Below, piece after piece: positions 8,281-16,646 of a stretch of 64,000 nucleotides of DNA. Under the pieces are notes generated by a model, which worked only from the letters and a program-made list of their open reading frames with translations, searched no databases and had not been told where the DNA came from. The stretch is taken from assembly GCF_006716745.1 (NCBI RefSeq), contig NZ_VFPP01000001.1, positions 372,001 to 436,000 on the forward strand. The letters are read 5' to 3'. Origin of the DNA: Saccharothrix saharensis. GTDB lineage: Bacteria > Actinomycetota > Actinomycetes > Mycobacteriales > Pseudonocardiaceae. Position 1 is the first letter of the stretch; each line of letters begins with the position of its first letter. The translations under genes and the position numbers were made by a program.

Positions 8281-9462
8281 GTGCGTCCTGCGTACCGAGC
8301 ACTCGCCGTCCTGGCCGCCGCGACCACCGCCGTCGGCCTCACCACCACCGCCGCCTCGGCCGAACCCCCGCACCAGGCCGACGTGATCACCGCGACGGCC
8401 TCCGCGACCGTCCACCCGATCAAGGACTCCTACATCGTCTCGCTCAACGCCACCGCCCGCGGCGGTGCGAGCGTGGCCGCCACGGCGGGCGTCACGCCGA
8501 CCCACGTCTGGGACAAGGCGCTGCACGGCTTCGCCGCCAAGCTGACCCCGGCCCAGGTGCGCAAGCTCAGCCGCGACCCGGCGGTCGCCACCATCGAGCA
8601 GGACGTGCTGGTCACCGACGCGCTCGACGCCACCCAGGCCAACCCGCCGTCCTGGGGCGTCGACCGGGTCGACCAGCGCGCGCTGCCGCTGTCGAAGAGC
8701 TTCACCTACAACTACACCGGCGCGGGCGTGCACGCCTACATCATCGACACCGGCATCACGCCGGGCCACGCCGACTACGGCGGCCGGGCCACGTTCGACT
8801 ACAACGGCATCGACACCAACAACACCGATTGCCACGGCCACGGCACGCACGTCGCCGGCACGATCGGCTCGAACACCTACGGCGTCGCCAAGGGCGTGCG
8901 GCTGCACGGCGTGAAGATGATGAACTGCTCCGGCAGCGCCACCACCTCGTCGGCGCTCAACGCGATCAACTGGGTCACCGCCAACCACACCAAGCCGGCC
9001 GTGGCCAACACGTCGTGGAACTTCACCGCGTCGGCCAGCCTGGAGACCGCGATCCGCACCATGATCGCGGCGGGCGTCTTCCTGGCCACCTCGGCGGGCA
9101 ACACGGGCGGCAACTCGTGCGACCGCCTGCCGCGCAAGGTGGAGACGGCCAGTGTGGTGGCCTCCTCGACCAACACCGACGCCAGGTCGTCGTTCTCCAG
9201 CACGGGGGCGTGCGTCGACCTCTACGCGCCCGGCAGCTCGATCATCTCGACCCTGCCCACCGGCGGCTCGGGCGCGAAGAGCGGCACGTCCATGGCGACG
9301 CCGCATGTGGCGGGCGTGGCCGCGCTCTACAAGCAGCGGTTCGGCGACCAGTCGTCGGCCACCGTGCACAACTGGCTGAACTCCTCGGCCACGCCGGGCG
9401 TGGTCGGCGGCGGCGCCACCGGCGGCACGGCCAACCGCCTGCTGTTCACCAACGGCCTGTGA
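8281..9462 (+). CDS. Secreted subtilisin-family (S8) serine protease
   Basis: This 393-residue secreted protease has a signal peptide (start to about TTAASA), an inhibitor I9-type propeptide (DSYIVSLN to about EQDVLV), and a proteinase K/aqualysin-like catalytic domain. The triad is visible as Asp in YIIDTGI, His in HGHGTHVAGT and Ser in GTSMATPHVAG. It ends shortly after the catalytic domain, without a P domain or binding module. The GTG start at 8281 is fixed by GAAGGAG at 8267-8273. A strong hairpin follows the stop. A longer relative with two extra C-terminal modules lies at 27651-29585, so the strain carries two paralogous exoproteases close together. Confidence 0.95.
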   Translation: MRPAYRALAVLAAATTAVGLTTTAASAEPPHQADVITATASATVHPIKDSYIVSLNATARGGASVAATAGVTPTHVWDKALHGFAAKLTPAQVRKLSRDPAVATIEQDVLVTDALDATQANPPSWGVDRVDQRALPLSKSFTYNYTGAGVHAYIIDTGITPGHADYGGRATFDYNGIDTNNTDCHGHGTHVAGTIGSNTYGVAKGVRLHGVKMMNCSGSATTSSALNAINWVTANHTKPAVANTSWNFTASASLETAIRTMIAAGVFLATSAGNTGGNSCDRLPRKVETASVVASSTNTDARSSFSSTGACVDLYAPGSSIISTLPTGGSGAKSGTSMATPHVAGVAALYKQRFGDQSSATVHNWLNSSATPGVVGGGATGGTANRLLFTNGL

Positions 9463-9465
9463 ACC

Positions 9466-9510
9466 TCCCCGGCGCGCGGGCGTCGACGCCCTCACCCCGC
9501 GCGCCGGGGA
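9466..9510 (+). terminator. Stem-loop terminator after the S8 protease
   Basis: A perfect 15-bp inverted repeat (9466-9480 with 9496-9510; TCCCCGGCGCGCGGG and its complement) encloses a 15-nt loop 3 bp after the stop codon. There is no T-tract, as is usual for actinomycetes. Confidence 0.75.
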
Positions 9511-9608
9511 ACCTCTCCGGTGACCGGTGTGCCGGCCCTGACCCATCAGGCGTGACTGGGCGGCCCGGGCGAGCGACCTCGTCGGTACCCCCGGTCGTCT
9601 CGTGGAAG

Positions 9609-9635
9609 TGATGGGTGATGGGTGATGGGTGATGG
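9609..9635. repeat. Tandem heptamer repeat TGATGGG, nearly four copies
   Basis: TGATGGG is repeated three times in perfect tandem (9609-9629), followed by a fourth partial copy TGATGG (9630-9635). No intact reading frame spans it. Confidence 0.8.
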
Positions 9636-9824
9636 AACGCTGCACCTCGGCTGGTCGTGGGCGCGCTCCTCACGGTCACGGCGGTGTCCCGCAGACCGCG
9701 GGCGCAGCCCGGACCACCCGCGGGTCCGGCGGCGCGGCCCACGTCCGACCCGGTGCCCGAGCAGGCCGTCCCGTGACGCCGACCTGCCGAATCCCCGTCG
9801 ACTCGTCCCGAGCCGGCGCTGCCG

Positions 9825-10150
9825 GTGGTGCGCGACGGCCACGTCGCCTACGGGGCGCCCGCGCCGGTGCGCGTCGACGACCTGCAACGCGTCCCGGTCC
9901 CGGTGAGCGGGGAGACCGTGCCGCCCGGCTTCACCTCGGGCCTGCCCGGCACCGGCGGTGTCACCACGGACCGGCGAAGGTCGGCGACCGGCTCACGGCC
10001 GGCCCGACCGGGCCCGACTTCGCCATCGAGCGCGCCGGCGACGAGGTCGACCGGAGCCTCCTCCACCGGACCGACGACCACTCGGTGGAGGTCGAGGTCA
10101 CCCTCATCCACAGCCTCGGCGCCCGGGTCGAGGACTGCGGCGCACTCACC
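9825..10150 (+). pseudogene. Possible frameshifted gene remnant
   Basis: From 9825, one frame reads like protein (VRDGHVAYGAPAPVRVDD, then GETVPPGFTSGLPGTGG). After about 9960 the protein-like text continues in another frame (VGDRLTAGPTGPDFAIERAG, then VEVEVTLIHSLGARVED). No ribosome site or stop pattern supports an intact gene, and I do not recognise the family. It could also be non-coding GC-rich sequence that mimics protein. Confidence 0.22.
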
Positions 10151-10277
10151 GGGTCGAGCACCCCCGTGCTCGCCGCGGCTGCCTGGAAACCCGTGACGTC
10201 ACCGCGCAAGCGCGGGAAGAACACCCCACCACCGGCACCACGACAGGGATCGACCGCGGCCGACCACCGCACCCGCC

Positions 10278-13200
10278 TCAGTCGTCCAGCACCGACGACA
10301 GGTGCCGGGCGATGACGGACACGTGCGGCAGGTCCACCATGGACAGGTGGTCGCCCGGCACCGGGACGACCTCCAGCGAGCCGCAGGCGTCCGCCCACCC
10401 GAGGTCGTCGTCGTCCTGCCGGCGCAGGTAGCGCGGGTCCAGCACGGTGGTCAGCGTCTCCCGGTCGGTCGCCCGGTAGAACACGACCCGCCCGGGGTAG
10501 TGCCGCGGCGCGTACCGCTCGGCCGCCCGCGCGTCCAGGTAGGACGTGCGCTGGTGGCGCAGCGCGCCGGGGCTGATGCCCAAGCCGGCGACGGCCGCCA
10601 GCACCGCGTCGATCTGCCCCTCGTCGTCCAGCGCGGACAACGACTCCCACGGCAGCTCGACCCGTGTCCCGTAGACCTCCTCGACGTGCCGGGCGTACCG
10701 GGTGAACCGGTGCCGCACCAGGTCGGCCGGGGTGACGTCGGGCGCGGGCAGCGGCCGGACCGTGTCGATCATCACCACCGGGCCGACCTCCGCGCCCGCG
10801 TCCTGCAGCAGGCACGCCACCTCGTGCGCCAGGCACCCGCCGAACGACCATCCGCCCAGCACGTACGGCCCGGCCGGCTGCACCGACCGCACCAGCTCCG
10901 CGTACCGCGCCGCCTTGGCCGGGATGTCCGGCACGTCGTCGATCCGCTCGTAGCCGTAGCAGGGCCGGTCCGCCAGCAGCCCCACCAGCGGCTGGTACAC
11001 GCTGGTCGGCCCGCCCGCCGGGTGGAACAGGTGCAGCGGCCGCCGCGCCCCGCCCGCGCGCAGCACCCGCACCGGTCCGCCCGCGTCCTCGAACGCCGCG
11101 CGCAGCCGTTCGGCCATCGCCTCCACGGTCGGCGTGGTGAACAGGGACCCGTCCGCCGCGACCCGGCGGCGGACCGCCGCCAGCAGCCGCTCCCGCGACC
11201 CGCCGAGCGCGAAGAAGTCGTCGCGTACACCGAAGTCCCGCCGTCCGAGGACCTCGGCCCACAACCCGAACACCCACCGCTCGGTCGGGTCGCGCGGCTC
11301 GACCCGGGCCGGTGCCTCGGTGGCGAGCCCCGAGATGTGCCGTTCCACGTCACGCAGGCTCGCGCCCCGCAGCAGCAACGGCACGGGCAGCCGCACGCCG
11401 ACGTCGTGCTCGACCGCGTTGCGCAACCGCATCGCCATCAGCGAGTCCAGCCCGAGCGACGTCAGCGGCAGCGAGGGATCGGGTGCGCCGCCCAGCACCC
11501 GGGCCACGATCGCGCTCAGCCGGTCCGCCTCCGGCACGTCCGAAGGCGGCTGGAGGAACGCCTCGAAGAACGGCCGCCGCGCGAGCCGGGGGAACAGCTC
11601 CGCCACCCGCCGCCGGTCGAACCGCACCACGCCGGTGGCGACCCGACCGGACAGCAGCACGGCCTCCACCGCCTGCACGCCCTCGGCCGGCGAGAGGGGC
11701 CGCAGCAGCGGGTTGTCGTTGTCCTCGGCCAACCCCACCCGGCTCCACGCACCGAACTCGATCGTCGTCGCGGGCAACCCCGCCGCGCGCCGCCACCTCG
11801 CGAAGCCGTCCAGCCACGCGTTGGCCGTCGCGTACGCGGCCTGACCGGGTGAGCCGAGCAGCGCCGCCGCCGAGGAGAACACGACGAACCAGTCCAGCCG
11901 GTACCCGGACGTGGCCTCGTGCAGTCGCAGCGCGCCGTCGACCTTGGGCCGCAGCACGCGCCGCACGTCGGCCGGGTCGAGCCGGTCGACCGGCGCGTCG
12001 GCCAGCACACCCGCCGCGTGCACGACACCGCACAGCCGCATTCCACCGTCCACCGCCGCCGCGACCGCGCGGTCGGCCACCCCGGGTTCGGCGACGTCAC
12101 CGGTCACCACGACGACGTCCGCGCCGAGCGCCCGCAGCTTCGCCACCTCTGCCCGCGCGTCCGCCGACGGGCCGCGACGACCGCACACCACGATCCGCCC
12201 GGCGCCCCGCTCGGCCAGCCAGCGGGCCATGACCAGCCCCAACCCGCCCAGCCCGCCGGTGATCAGGTACGCGGCCGGGTCGACCGCGGACCCCGTCGCG
12301 GGCACGTCGACCTCCGCCCGCCGCAACCGCGCCGCGTACCGCACGCCGTCACGCCAGGCCACCTCGTCGTCCGCCTGGTCGGCGAGGAGTTCGCGGGGCA
12401 GGGCCGTGACGTCGTCCACGTCCACGACCGTGGCCCGCGACCGGGGCCGTTCGAACGCCAGCACCCGCACCGCACCGCGCAACGCCGCCTGGTCCGGCAC
12501 GCCCGCCTCGCCGTCCCGCACGCACAGCGCGTTCCGGGTGACGATCCACAGCCGCCGCGTGTCGTCCGCCAACGCCGACAGCCGCGCCAGGTCCTCCTCG
12601 AGACCGCGGGGGCCGAACACGATCCCGTCGGCCGGGGCGGCGGGATCGGTGGTCACGCGCTGCCCGGCGTCGACCAGGGCGTCGGCGAGGTCGCGGTCGT
12701 CCGACAGCAGCAGCCAGGTCCGGCGCGCGTGGTCCGCGGCGGGCAGGTCGTGCCGCTCCCACCGGGTCTCCAGCGCCAACCCGGACAGCGCCGACGACGC
12801 CGGCCGCACCCGCACGTCCACGACCTCGACCAGCAGCGTGCCCGCGTCGTCGTACAGCCACACCGACCCGATCACCCCGTCACCCGACTCGCGGACCACG
12901 GCCTCGCACCGGTCGGCCCGCCGTGGGTCGCCGTGCAGCCGCACGGCCCCGATGCCGACCGGCAAGTACGGCCCGCCGGAGGCGAGGTCGAGCGCGGCGG
13001 CGGCGAGGGCGTGCAGGCACGAGTCGAGCAGCGTCGGCGGCAGCCGCCACCCGCGGTCCGGGCCGTCGGGCCGGTCGACCAGGCAACTGGCCGCGCCCGC
13101 CGCGGCCCGGGCGGACCGGACGCCCCGGAACGCCGGACCGTAGTCCATGCCCACGTCGGCCAACCGGCCGTACAGGTCGACGGGCCGGAGTCCACTGTGG

Positions 13201-16200
13201 ACCGGCGGCGGCGGCGGGCCGGCCGCCTCGCCGGGCACGACGGTCGCGGTGGCGTGCCGCACCCACCCGTCGGCGGTCTTGGCGTGCACCTCGACGCGGC
13301 CGTCCCGGACCGTGGTGCTCACCGGCACCTCGTCGGTCAACGCGAGCAGCGACTCGAACACGACGTCCCGCACGGACAGGGGACCGGCCGTCACCTGCGC
13401 GCCCGCGGCCAGCGCCATCTCGACGTAGGCCGCCCCGGGCAGCACGGCGGTGTCCTGCACGCGGTGGTCGCCCAGCCAGGGCAGCGCGGCCAGGCCCACG
13501 TCGGCCTGCCACGCGTGCGTGCCGTCGGGCAGTTCGACGTGGTCGCCGAGCAGCGGGTGGCCGGCCCGGCGGGACGGGGGAGCGGTCCAGTGCGGTCGGT
13601 GCTCCCAGGGCGCGGTCGGCACGTCGGTGACGCCTCGGGCCGGCCCGAGGCCGTGCAGGTGCAGCGACGCCAGGTTGTCGTGGAAGGTGGCCACGTCGTC
13701 GGTGTCGCGGCGCAGCGAACCGACCAGCACGAGGTCCGGTGCGTGCTCGGCGATCGCGGGCAGCGCGACGGGGTGCGGCGAGACCTCCAGGAACGCGGTG
13801 TGGCCGTCCTCGATCGCGGCCGTCACCGCCTGGGTGAACCGGACCGGTCGGCGCAGGTGCGCGGCCCAGTAGTCGGCGGTGAACGGTGGCGCGCACCGCG
13901 GATCGGCCAGCACCGTCCCGTAGAGCGGCACGTCGCCGCGCCGCCCGGTGACGTGCCGCAGCGCCGCCGTCAACTCCGCCAGCACCGGCTCGACGGCGGG
14001 GGAGTGGCCGCTGGTGCGCAGCGGCAGGACCCGCGCCAGGCCGCCGTCCGCCTCGACCCGGGCGACGAGCGCGGCGAGCCGGTCCGCCGGGCCGGAGACC
14101 GTGCAGCGGCGCGGCGCGGCGTGCACCGCCACCGACAGGGCCGGGTCGTCGACCTCGTCGGCGGGCAGCTCGACCGCCGCCATGCCGCCGTCGCCGGACG
14201 CGTCGACCACGTCCAGCAAACGCGCCCGGGTGGTGATCACCAGCGCCGCGTCGGCCAGGGACAACGCGCCGCTCACGACCGCGGCGGCGACCTCGCCCGC
14301 GGACTGCCCGATGACCGCCGCCGGGCGCAGCCCGCGCGACTCCCACAACCGGGCCAGGGCGATCTGCACGCCGAACAGCGCGAGCTGGCCGTCGCCCAGG
14401 GTGTCCGACGGCGTCTCCAGCAGGGCCCGCACCGAGTGCGGCGCGATGAGCCGGTCCACCTCGCCCACGGCCGCGGCGAACACCGGTTCCGCGGCGAGCA
14501 GCCGACGTCCCATGCCCGCCCAGCCCGAGCCGTACCCGGAGAACACCCACACCGCACCGTCCCGCCTGACCGCCCGGTCCACCGGGCGCTCACCGGAGGA
14601 GAGGGCGCGCAGCCCGGTGACGACGGCGGCCCGGTCCGACCCGGTCACCACCGCCGCGTGCGGCTCACGCCCGCGACGCCGGGCCAGGGTCGCGCTGACG
14701 TCGTGCAGGTCGGCGTGCGTGGTCTCCAGCCACCGCGCGAGGTTCTCGGCGTGCCGCCGCACGCGCCCCTCGGACGTGCCCGACACCACCAGGAACGCCG
14801 GGCCGCCAGGGCGGTCCACCGGGTCCGGCGCGGGCGGCTCCTCCAGCACGACGTGCGCGTTCGTGCCGCCGAACCCGAACGACGACACACCGGCCGTGAT
14901 GCGGCCCGAGTAGCGCGGCCACGGCGTCGGCGCGGTCACCACGCGCAGGCCGCGGAAGTCGATGTGCGGGTTGGGCGCGTGGAAGTGCAGGCTCGGCGGC
15001 AGCTCGCCGTGCCGCACCGCCAGCACCGCCTTCACCAGCCCGACCAGCCCGGCCGCCGACTCGGCGTGCCCGAAGTTCGACTTCGCCGACCCGATCAGCA
15101 ACGGGCCGTCCCCGCGGCCGAGCACCTCACGCAGCGCGCCCGCCTCGATGGGGTCGCCGAGCAACGTCCCGGTGCCGTGCGCCTCGACGTAGTCCACCCG
15201 GGACGGGTCGACGCCCGCGTCCGCGTACACCCGCCGCAGCAGGTCGGCCTGCGCCTGCGGGTTCGGCGCCATCAGGCCGTTCGAGCGGCCGTCGGAGTTC
15301 ACGCCGCTGCCCCGGATCACGGCCAGCACCCGGTCGCCGTCCCGGCGCGCGTCGGACAGCCGCTTGAGCACGACCGCCGCGCAGCCCTCGGCGCGGGCGA
15401 TGCCGTCGGCGGCGGCGTCGAACGGCTTGCACCGCCCGTCGGCCGACAGCAGGCCGGCCCGGTGGAAGGTGAGCGTGACGGCCGGTCCGAGCAGGAGGTT
15501 GACGCCGGCGACGACGGCGGCGTCCGTCTCACCCGCCCGCAGGCTCTGGCACGCGTGGTGCACCGCCACCAGGGACGACGAGCACGCCGTGTCCACCGCC
15601 AGGCTCGGCCCGCGCAGGTCGAGCAGGTAGGACAGCCGGTTCGCGGCGATGCTCAGCGCGCCGCCGGTCGCCGTCCACGGCTCGACGCGCCCCAGGTCGG
15701 CCGCGCCCGCCGCGCCGTACTCGCCGGTCGAGATGCCGACGTACACGCCGGTCCGGGTGCCGCGCAGGGCGTCCGGTGCGATGCCCGCGTGGTGCAGCGC
15801 CTCCCACGAGACCTCCAGCACGAGCCGTTGCTGCGGGTCCATCAGCGCGGCCTCGTGCGGCGCGATGCCGAAGAACTCGGCGTCGAAACCCCGGATGTCG
15901 GCCAGGAAGCCGCCGAACCGGGGCGTGCCGTCCGGCAGGCCGGGCCACCGGTCGGGCGGCGCGGGCGCGACCGCGTCACCACCGCGGCGCAGGAAGTCCC
16001 ACAGCCGGTCGGGCCCGTCGACGTCGCCGGGCAGCCGGCAGCCCACGCCGACGACCGCGACGCCCTCGGCGGACGGGCCGGCGGGTGCGGTGTCCGACGC
16101 GGCGGACGGGCCTGCGAGGTGGCGGGCCAGGCGGGCGATCGTCGGGTGCTCGTAGAACACCGTCGCGGGCAGCGGCACGTCCAGGAACTCGCCCAGCGAA

Positions 16201-16355
16201 CCGGCGAGCACGACGGCGTCGCGCGAGGACAGCCCGAGTTCGGCCAGGGGTTGGTCGACGTCCACCTCGCCTTCGGGCAGGTCGGCGAGTTCCGCTACCC
16301 GGTGCGCCAACCACGCGCGGAGTTCCGCTTCCGCGGGCATGCCGAGGCCGGTCAT
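10278..16355 (-). CDS. Modular type I polyketide synthase, ACP-KS-AT-DH-KR-ACP-carrier-TE
   Basis: This 2025-residue single-module PKS begins with a carrier. Approximate domains: ACP1 10-82 (Ser44 in LGLSSRD); KS 98-520 (Cys258 in DTACSSS, then EAHGTGT and KSNFGHAE); AT 615-900 (Ser685 in GQSAGE, where GHSxGE is usual; TSGHS at the specificity site); DH 930-1180 (His964 in DHRVQDTAVLP, Asp1111 in LLDSCLH); KR 1370-1590 (GGLGGLG, Tyr1508 in AAYATAN); ACP2 (Ser1638 in LGLDSL); an NRPS-like carrier (Ser1720 in FFALGGSRE); thioesterase 1775-2020 (Ser1837 in GWSFGG). No enoylreductase is seen. The ATG at 16355 follows AGGAAAGGTGG. With the divergent acyl-AMP ligase, the N-terminal ACP probably accepts an activated fatty acid, as in Pks13. 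The product is unknown. Confidence 0.95.
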   Translation of the reverse strand: MTGLGMPAEAELRAWLAHRVAELADLPEGEVDVDQPLAELGLSSRDAVVLAGSLGEFLDVPLPATVFYEHPTIARLARHLAGPSAASDTAPAGPSAEGVAVVGVGCRLPGDVDGPDRLWDFLRRGGDAVAPAPPDRWPGLPDGTPRFGGFLADIRGFDAEFFGIAPHEAALMDPQQRLVLEVSWEALHHAGIAPDALRGTRTGVYVGISTGEYGAAGAADLGRVEPWTATGGALSIAANRLSYLLDLRGPSLAVDTACSSSLVAVHHACQSLRAGETDAAVVAGVNLLLGPAVTLTFHRAGLLSADGRCKPFDAAADGIARAEGCAAVVLKRLSDARRDGDRVLAVIRGSGVNSDGRSNGLMAPNPQAQADLLRRVYADAGVDPSRVDYVEAHGTGTLLGDPIEAGALREVLGRGDGPLLIGSAKSNFGHAESAAGLVGLVKAVLAVRHGELPPSLHFHAPNPHIDFRGLRVVTAPTPWPRYSGRITAGVSSFGFGGTNAHVVLEEPPAPDPVDRPGGPAFLVVSGTSEGRVRRHAENLARWLETTHADLHDVSATLARRRGREPHAAVVTGSDRAAVVTGLRALSSGERPVDRAVRRDGAVWVFSGYGSGWAGMGRRLLAAEPVFAAAVGEVDRLIAPHSVRALLETPSDTLGDGQLALFGVQIALARLWESRGLRPAAVIGQSAGEVAAAVVSGALSLADAALVITTRARLLDVVDASGDGGMAAVELPADEVDDPALSVAVHAAPRRCTVSGPADRLAALVARVEADGGLARVLPLRTSGHSPAVEPVLAELTAALRHVTGRRGDVPLYGTVLADPRCAPPFTADYWAAHLRRPVRFTQAVTAAIEDGHTAFLEVSPHPVALPAIAEHAPDLVLVGSLRRDTDDVATFHDNLASLHLHGLGPARGVTDVPTAPWEHRPHWTAPPSRRAGHPLLGDHVELPDGTHAWQADVGLAALPWLGDHRVQDTAVLPGAAYVEMALAAGAQVTAGPLSVRDVVFESLLALTDEVPVSTTVRDGRVEVHAKTADGWVRHATATVVPGEAAGPPPPPVHSGLRPVDLYGRLADVGMDYGPAFRGVRSARAAAGAASCLVDRPDGPDRGWRLPPTLLDSCLHALAAAALDLASGGPYLPVGIGAVRLHGDPRRADRCEAVVRESGDGVIGSVWLYDDAGTLLVEVVDVRVRPASSALSGLALETRWERHDLPAADHARRTWLLLSDDRDLADALVDAGQRVTTDPAAPADGIVFGPRGLEEDLARLSALADDTRRLWIVTRNALCVRDGEAGVPDQAALRGAVRVLAFERPRSRATVVDVDDVTALPRELLADQADDEVAWRDGVRYAARLRRAEVDVPATGSAVDPAAYLITGGLGGLGLVMARWLAERGAGRIVVCGRRGPSADARAEVAKLRALGADVVVVTGDVAEPGVADRAVAAAVDGGMRLCGVVHAAGVLADAPVDRLDPADVRRVLRPKVDGALRLHEATSGYRLDWFVVFSSAAALLGSPGQAAYATANAWLDGFARWRRAAGLPATTIEFGAWSRVGLAEDNDNPLLRPLSPAEGVQAVEAVLLSGRVATGVVRFDRRRVAELFPRLARRPFFEAFLQPPSDVPEADRLSAIVARVLGGAPDPSLPLTSLGLDSLMAMRLRNAVEHDVGVRLPVPLLLRGASLRDVERHISGLATEAPARVEPRDPTERWVFGLWAEVLGRRDFGVRDDFFALGGSRERLLAAVRRRVAADGSLFTTPTVEAMAERLRAAFEDAGGPVRVLRAGGARRPLHLFHPAGGPTSVYQPLVGLLADRPCYGYERIDDVPDIPAKAARYAELVRSVQPAGPYVLGGWSFGGCLAHEVACLLQDAGAEVGPVVMIDTVRPLPAPDVTPADLVRHRFTRYARHVEEVYGTRVELPWESLSALDDEGQIDAVLAAVAGLGISPGALRHQRTSYLDARAAERYAPRHYPGRVVFYRATDRETLTTVLDPRYLRRQDDDDLGWADACGSLEVVPVPGDHLSMVDLPHVSVIARHLSSVLDD

Positions 16356-16385
16356 GGGCCACCTTTCCTGCGATTCCTGCACACT

Positions 16386-16406
16386 TTCTCGACAAGTTTT
16401 CGAGAA
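16386..16406. promoter_or_regulatory. Palindromic operator with SARP-like 11-bp heptamer spacing, upstream of the PKS gene
   Basis: TTCTCGA (16386-16392) and TCGAGAA (16400-16406) form a perfect 7-bp inverted repeat around a 7-nt centre. The same DNA contains TCGACAA (16389) and TCGAGAA (16400) as heptamers 11 bp apart, the spacing of SARP binding sites. It lies 31 bp upstream of the PKS start. No clear -10 element sits at the distance usual for SARP promoters. Confidence 0.5.
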
Positions 16407-16520
16407 TTAGGACAAAAGGCCCGCAGTCCGAGTCGCTGCGGAGCGCGACCGATCGTGGCCTGGGTGAACGTCTGTGAACAATACGCCGATCGGGTTAACG
16501 AAGAGGGCGTGGAGTAGTCG

Positions 16521-16549
16521 TTGACAGCTCTTGTACTCATCGGTAGCTT
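16521..16549 (+). promoter_or_regulatory. Vegetative-type promoter for the acyl-AMP ligase operon
   Basis: TTGACA at 16521-16526 and TAGCTT at 16544-16549 are separated by 17 bp, a good match to an HrdB/SigA promoter pointing at the ligase gene. Transcription would start near 16556, giving a leader of about 90 nt. Confidence 0.6.
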
Positions 16550-16646
16550 CGGCGGCCGACATGCTGCGAATCACTTCGGCAAAAGTTGTGACAACCGCAC
16601 AAAACCTATTTCGGAAATGTGTCATCGCGCAGAGGAGGGGGTGCTC

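Larger units (their letters stand above)
9511..10277. other. 767-bp stretch without a confident gene
   Basis: Nothing here reads as an intact gene. It holds a short 7-bp tandem repeat (9609-9635) and, from about 9825, coding-like sequence that changes frame near 9960. It separates the protease terminator from the 3' end of the PKS gene. Confidence 0.5.

Noticed and set aside
11919..16517. A 1532-codon open frame antisense to the PKS gene
   Set aside because: Long antisense frames are expected at this GC content. It is rich in Arg, His and Pro, shows no domain and mirrors the PKS codons.
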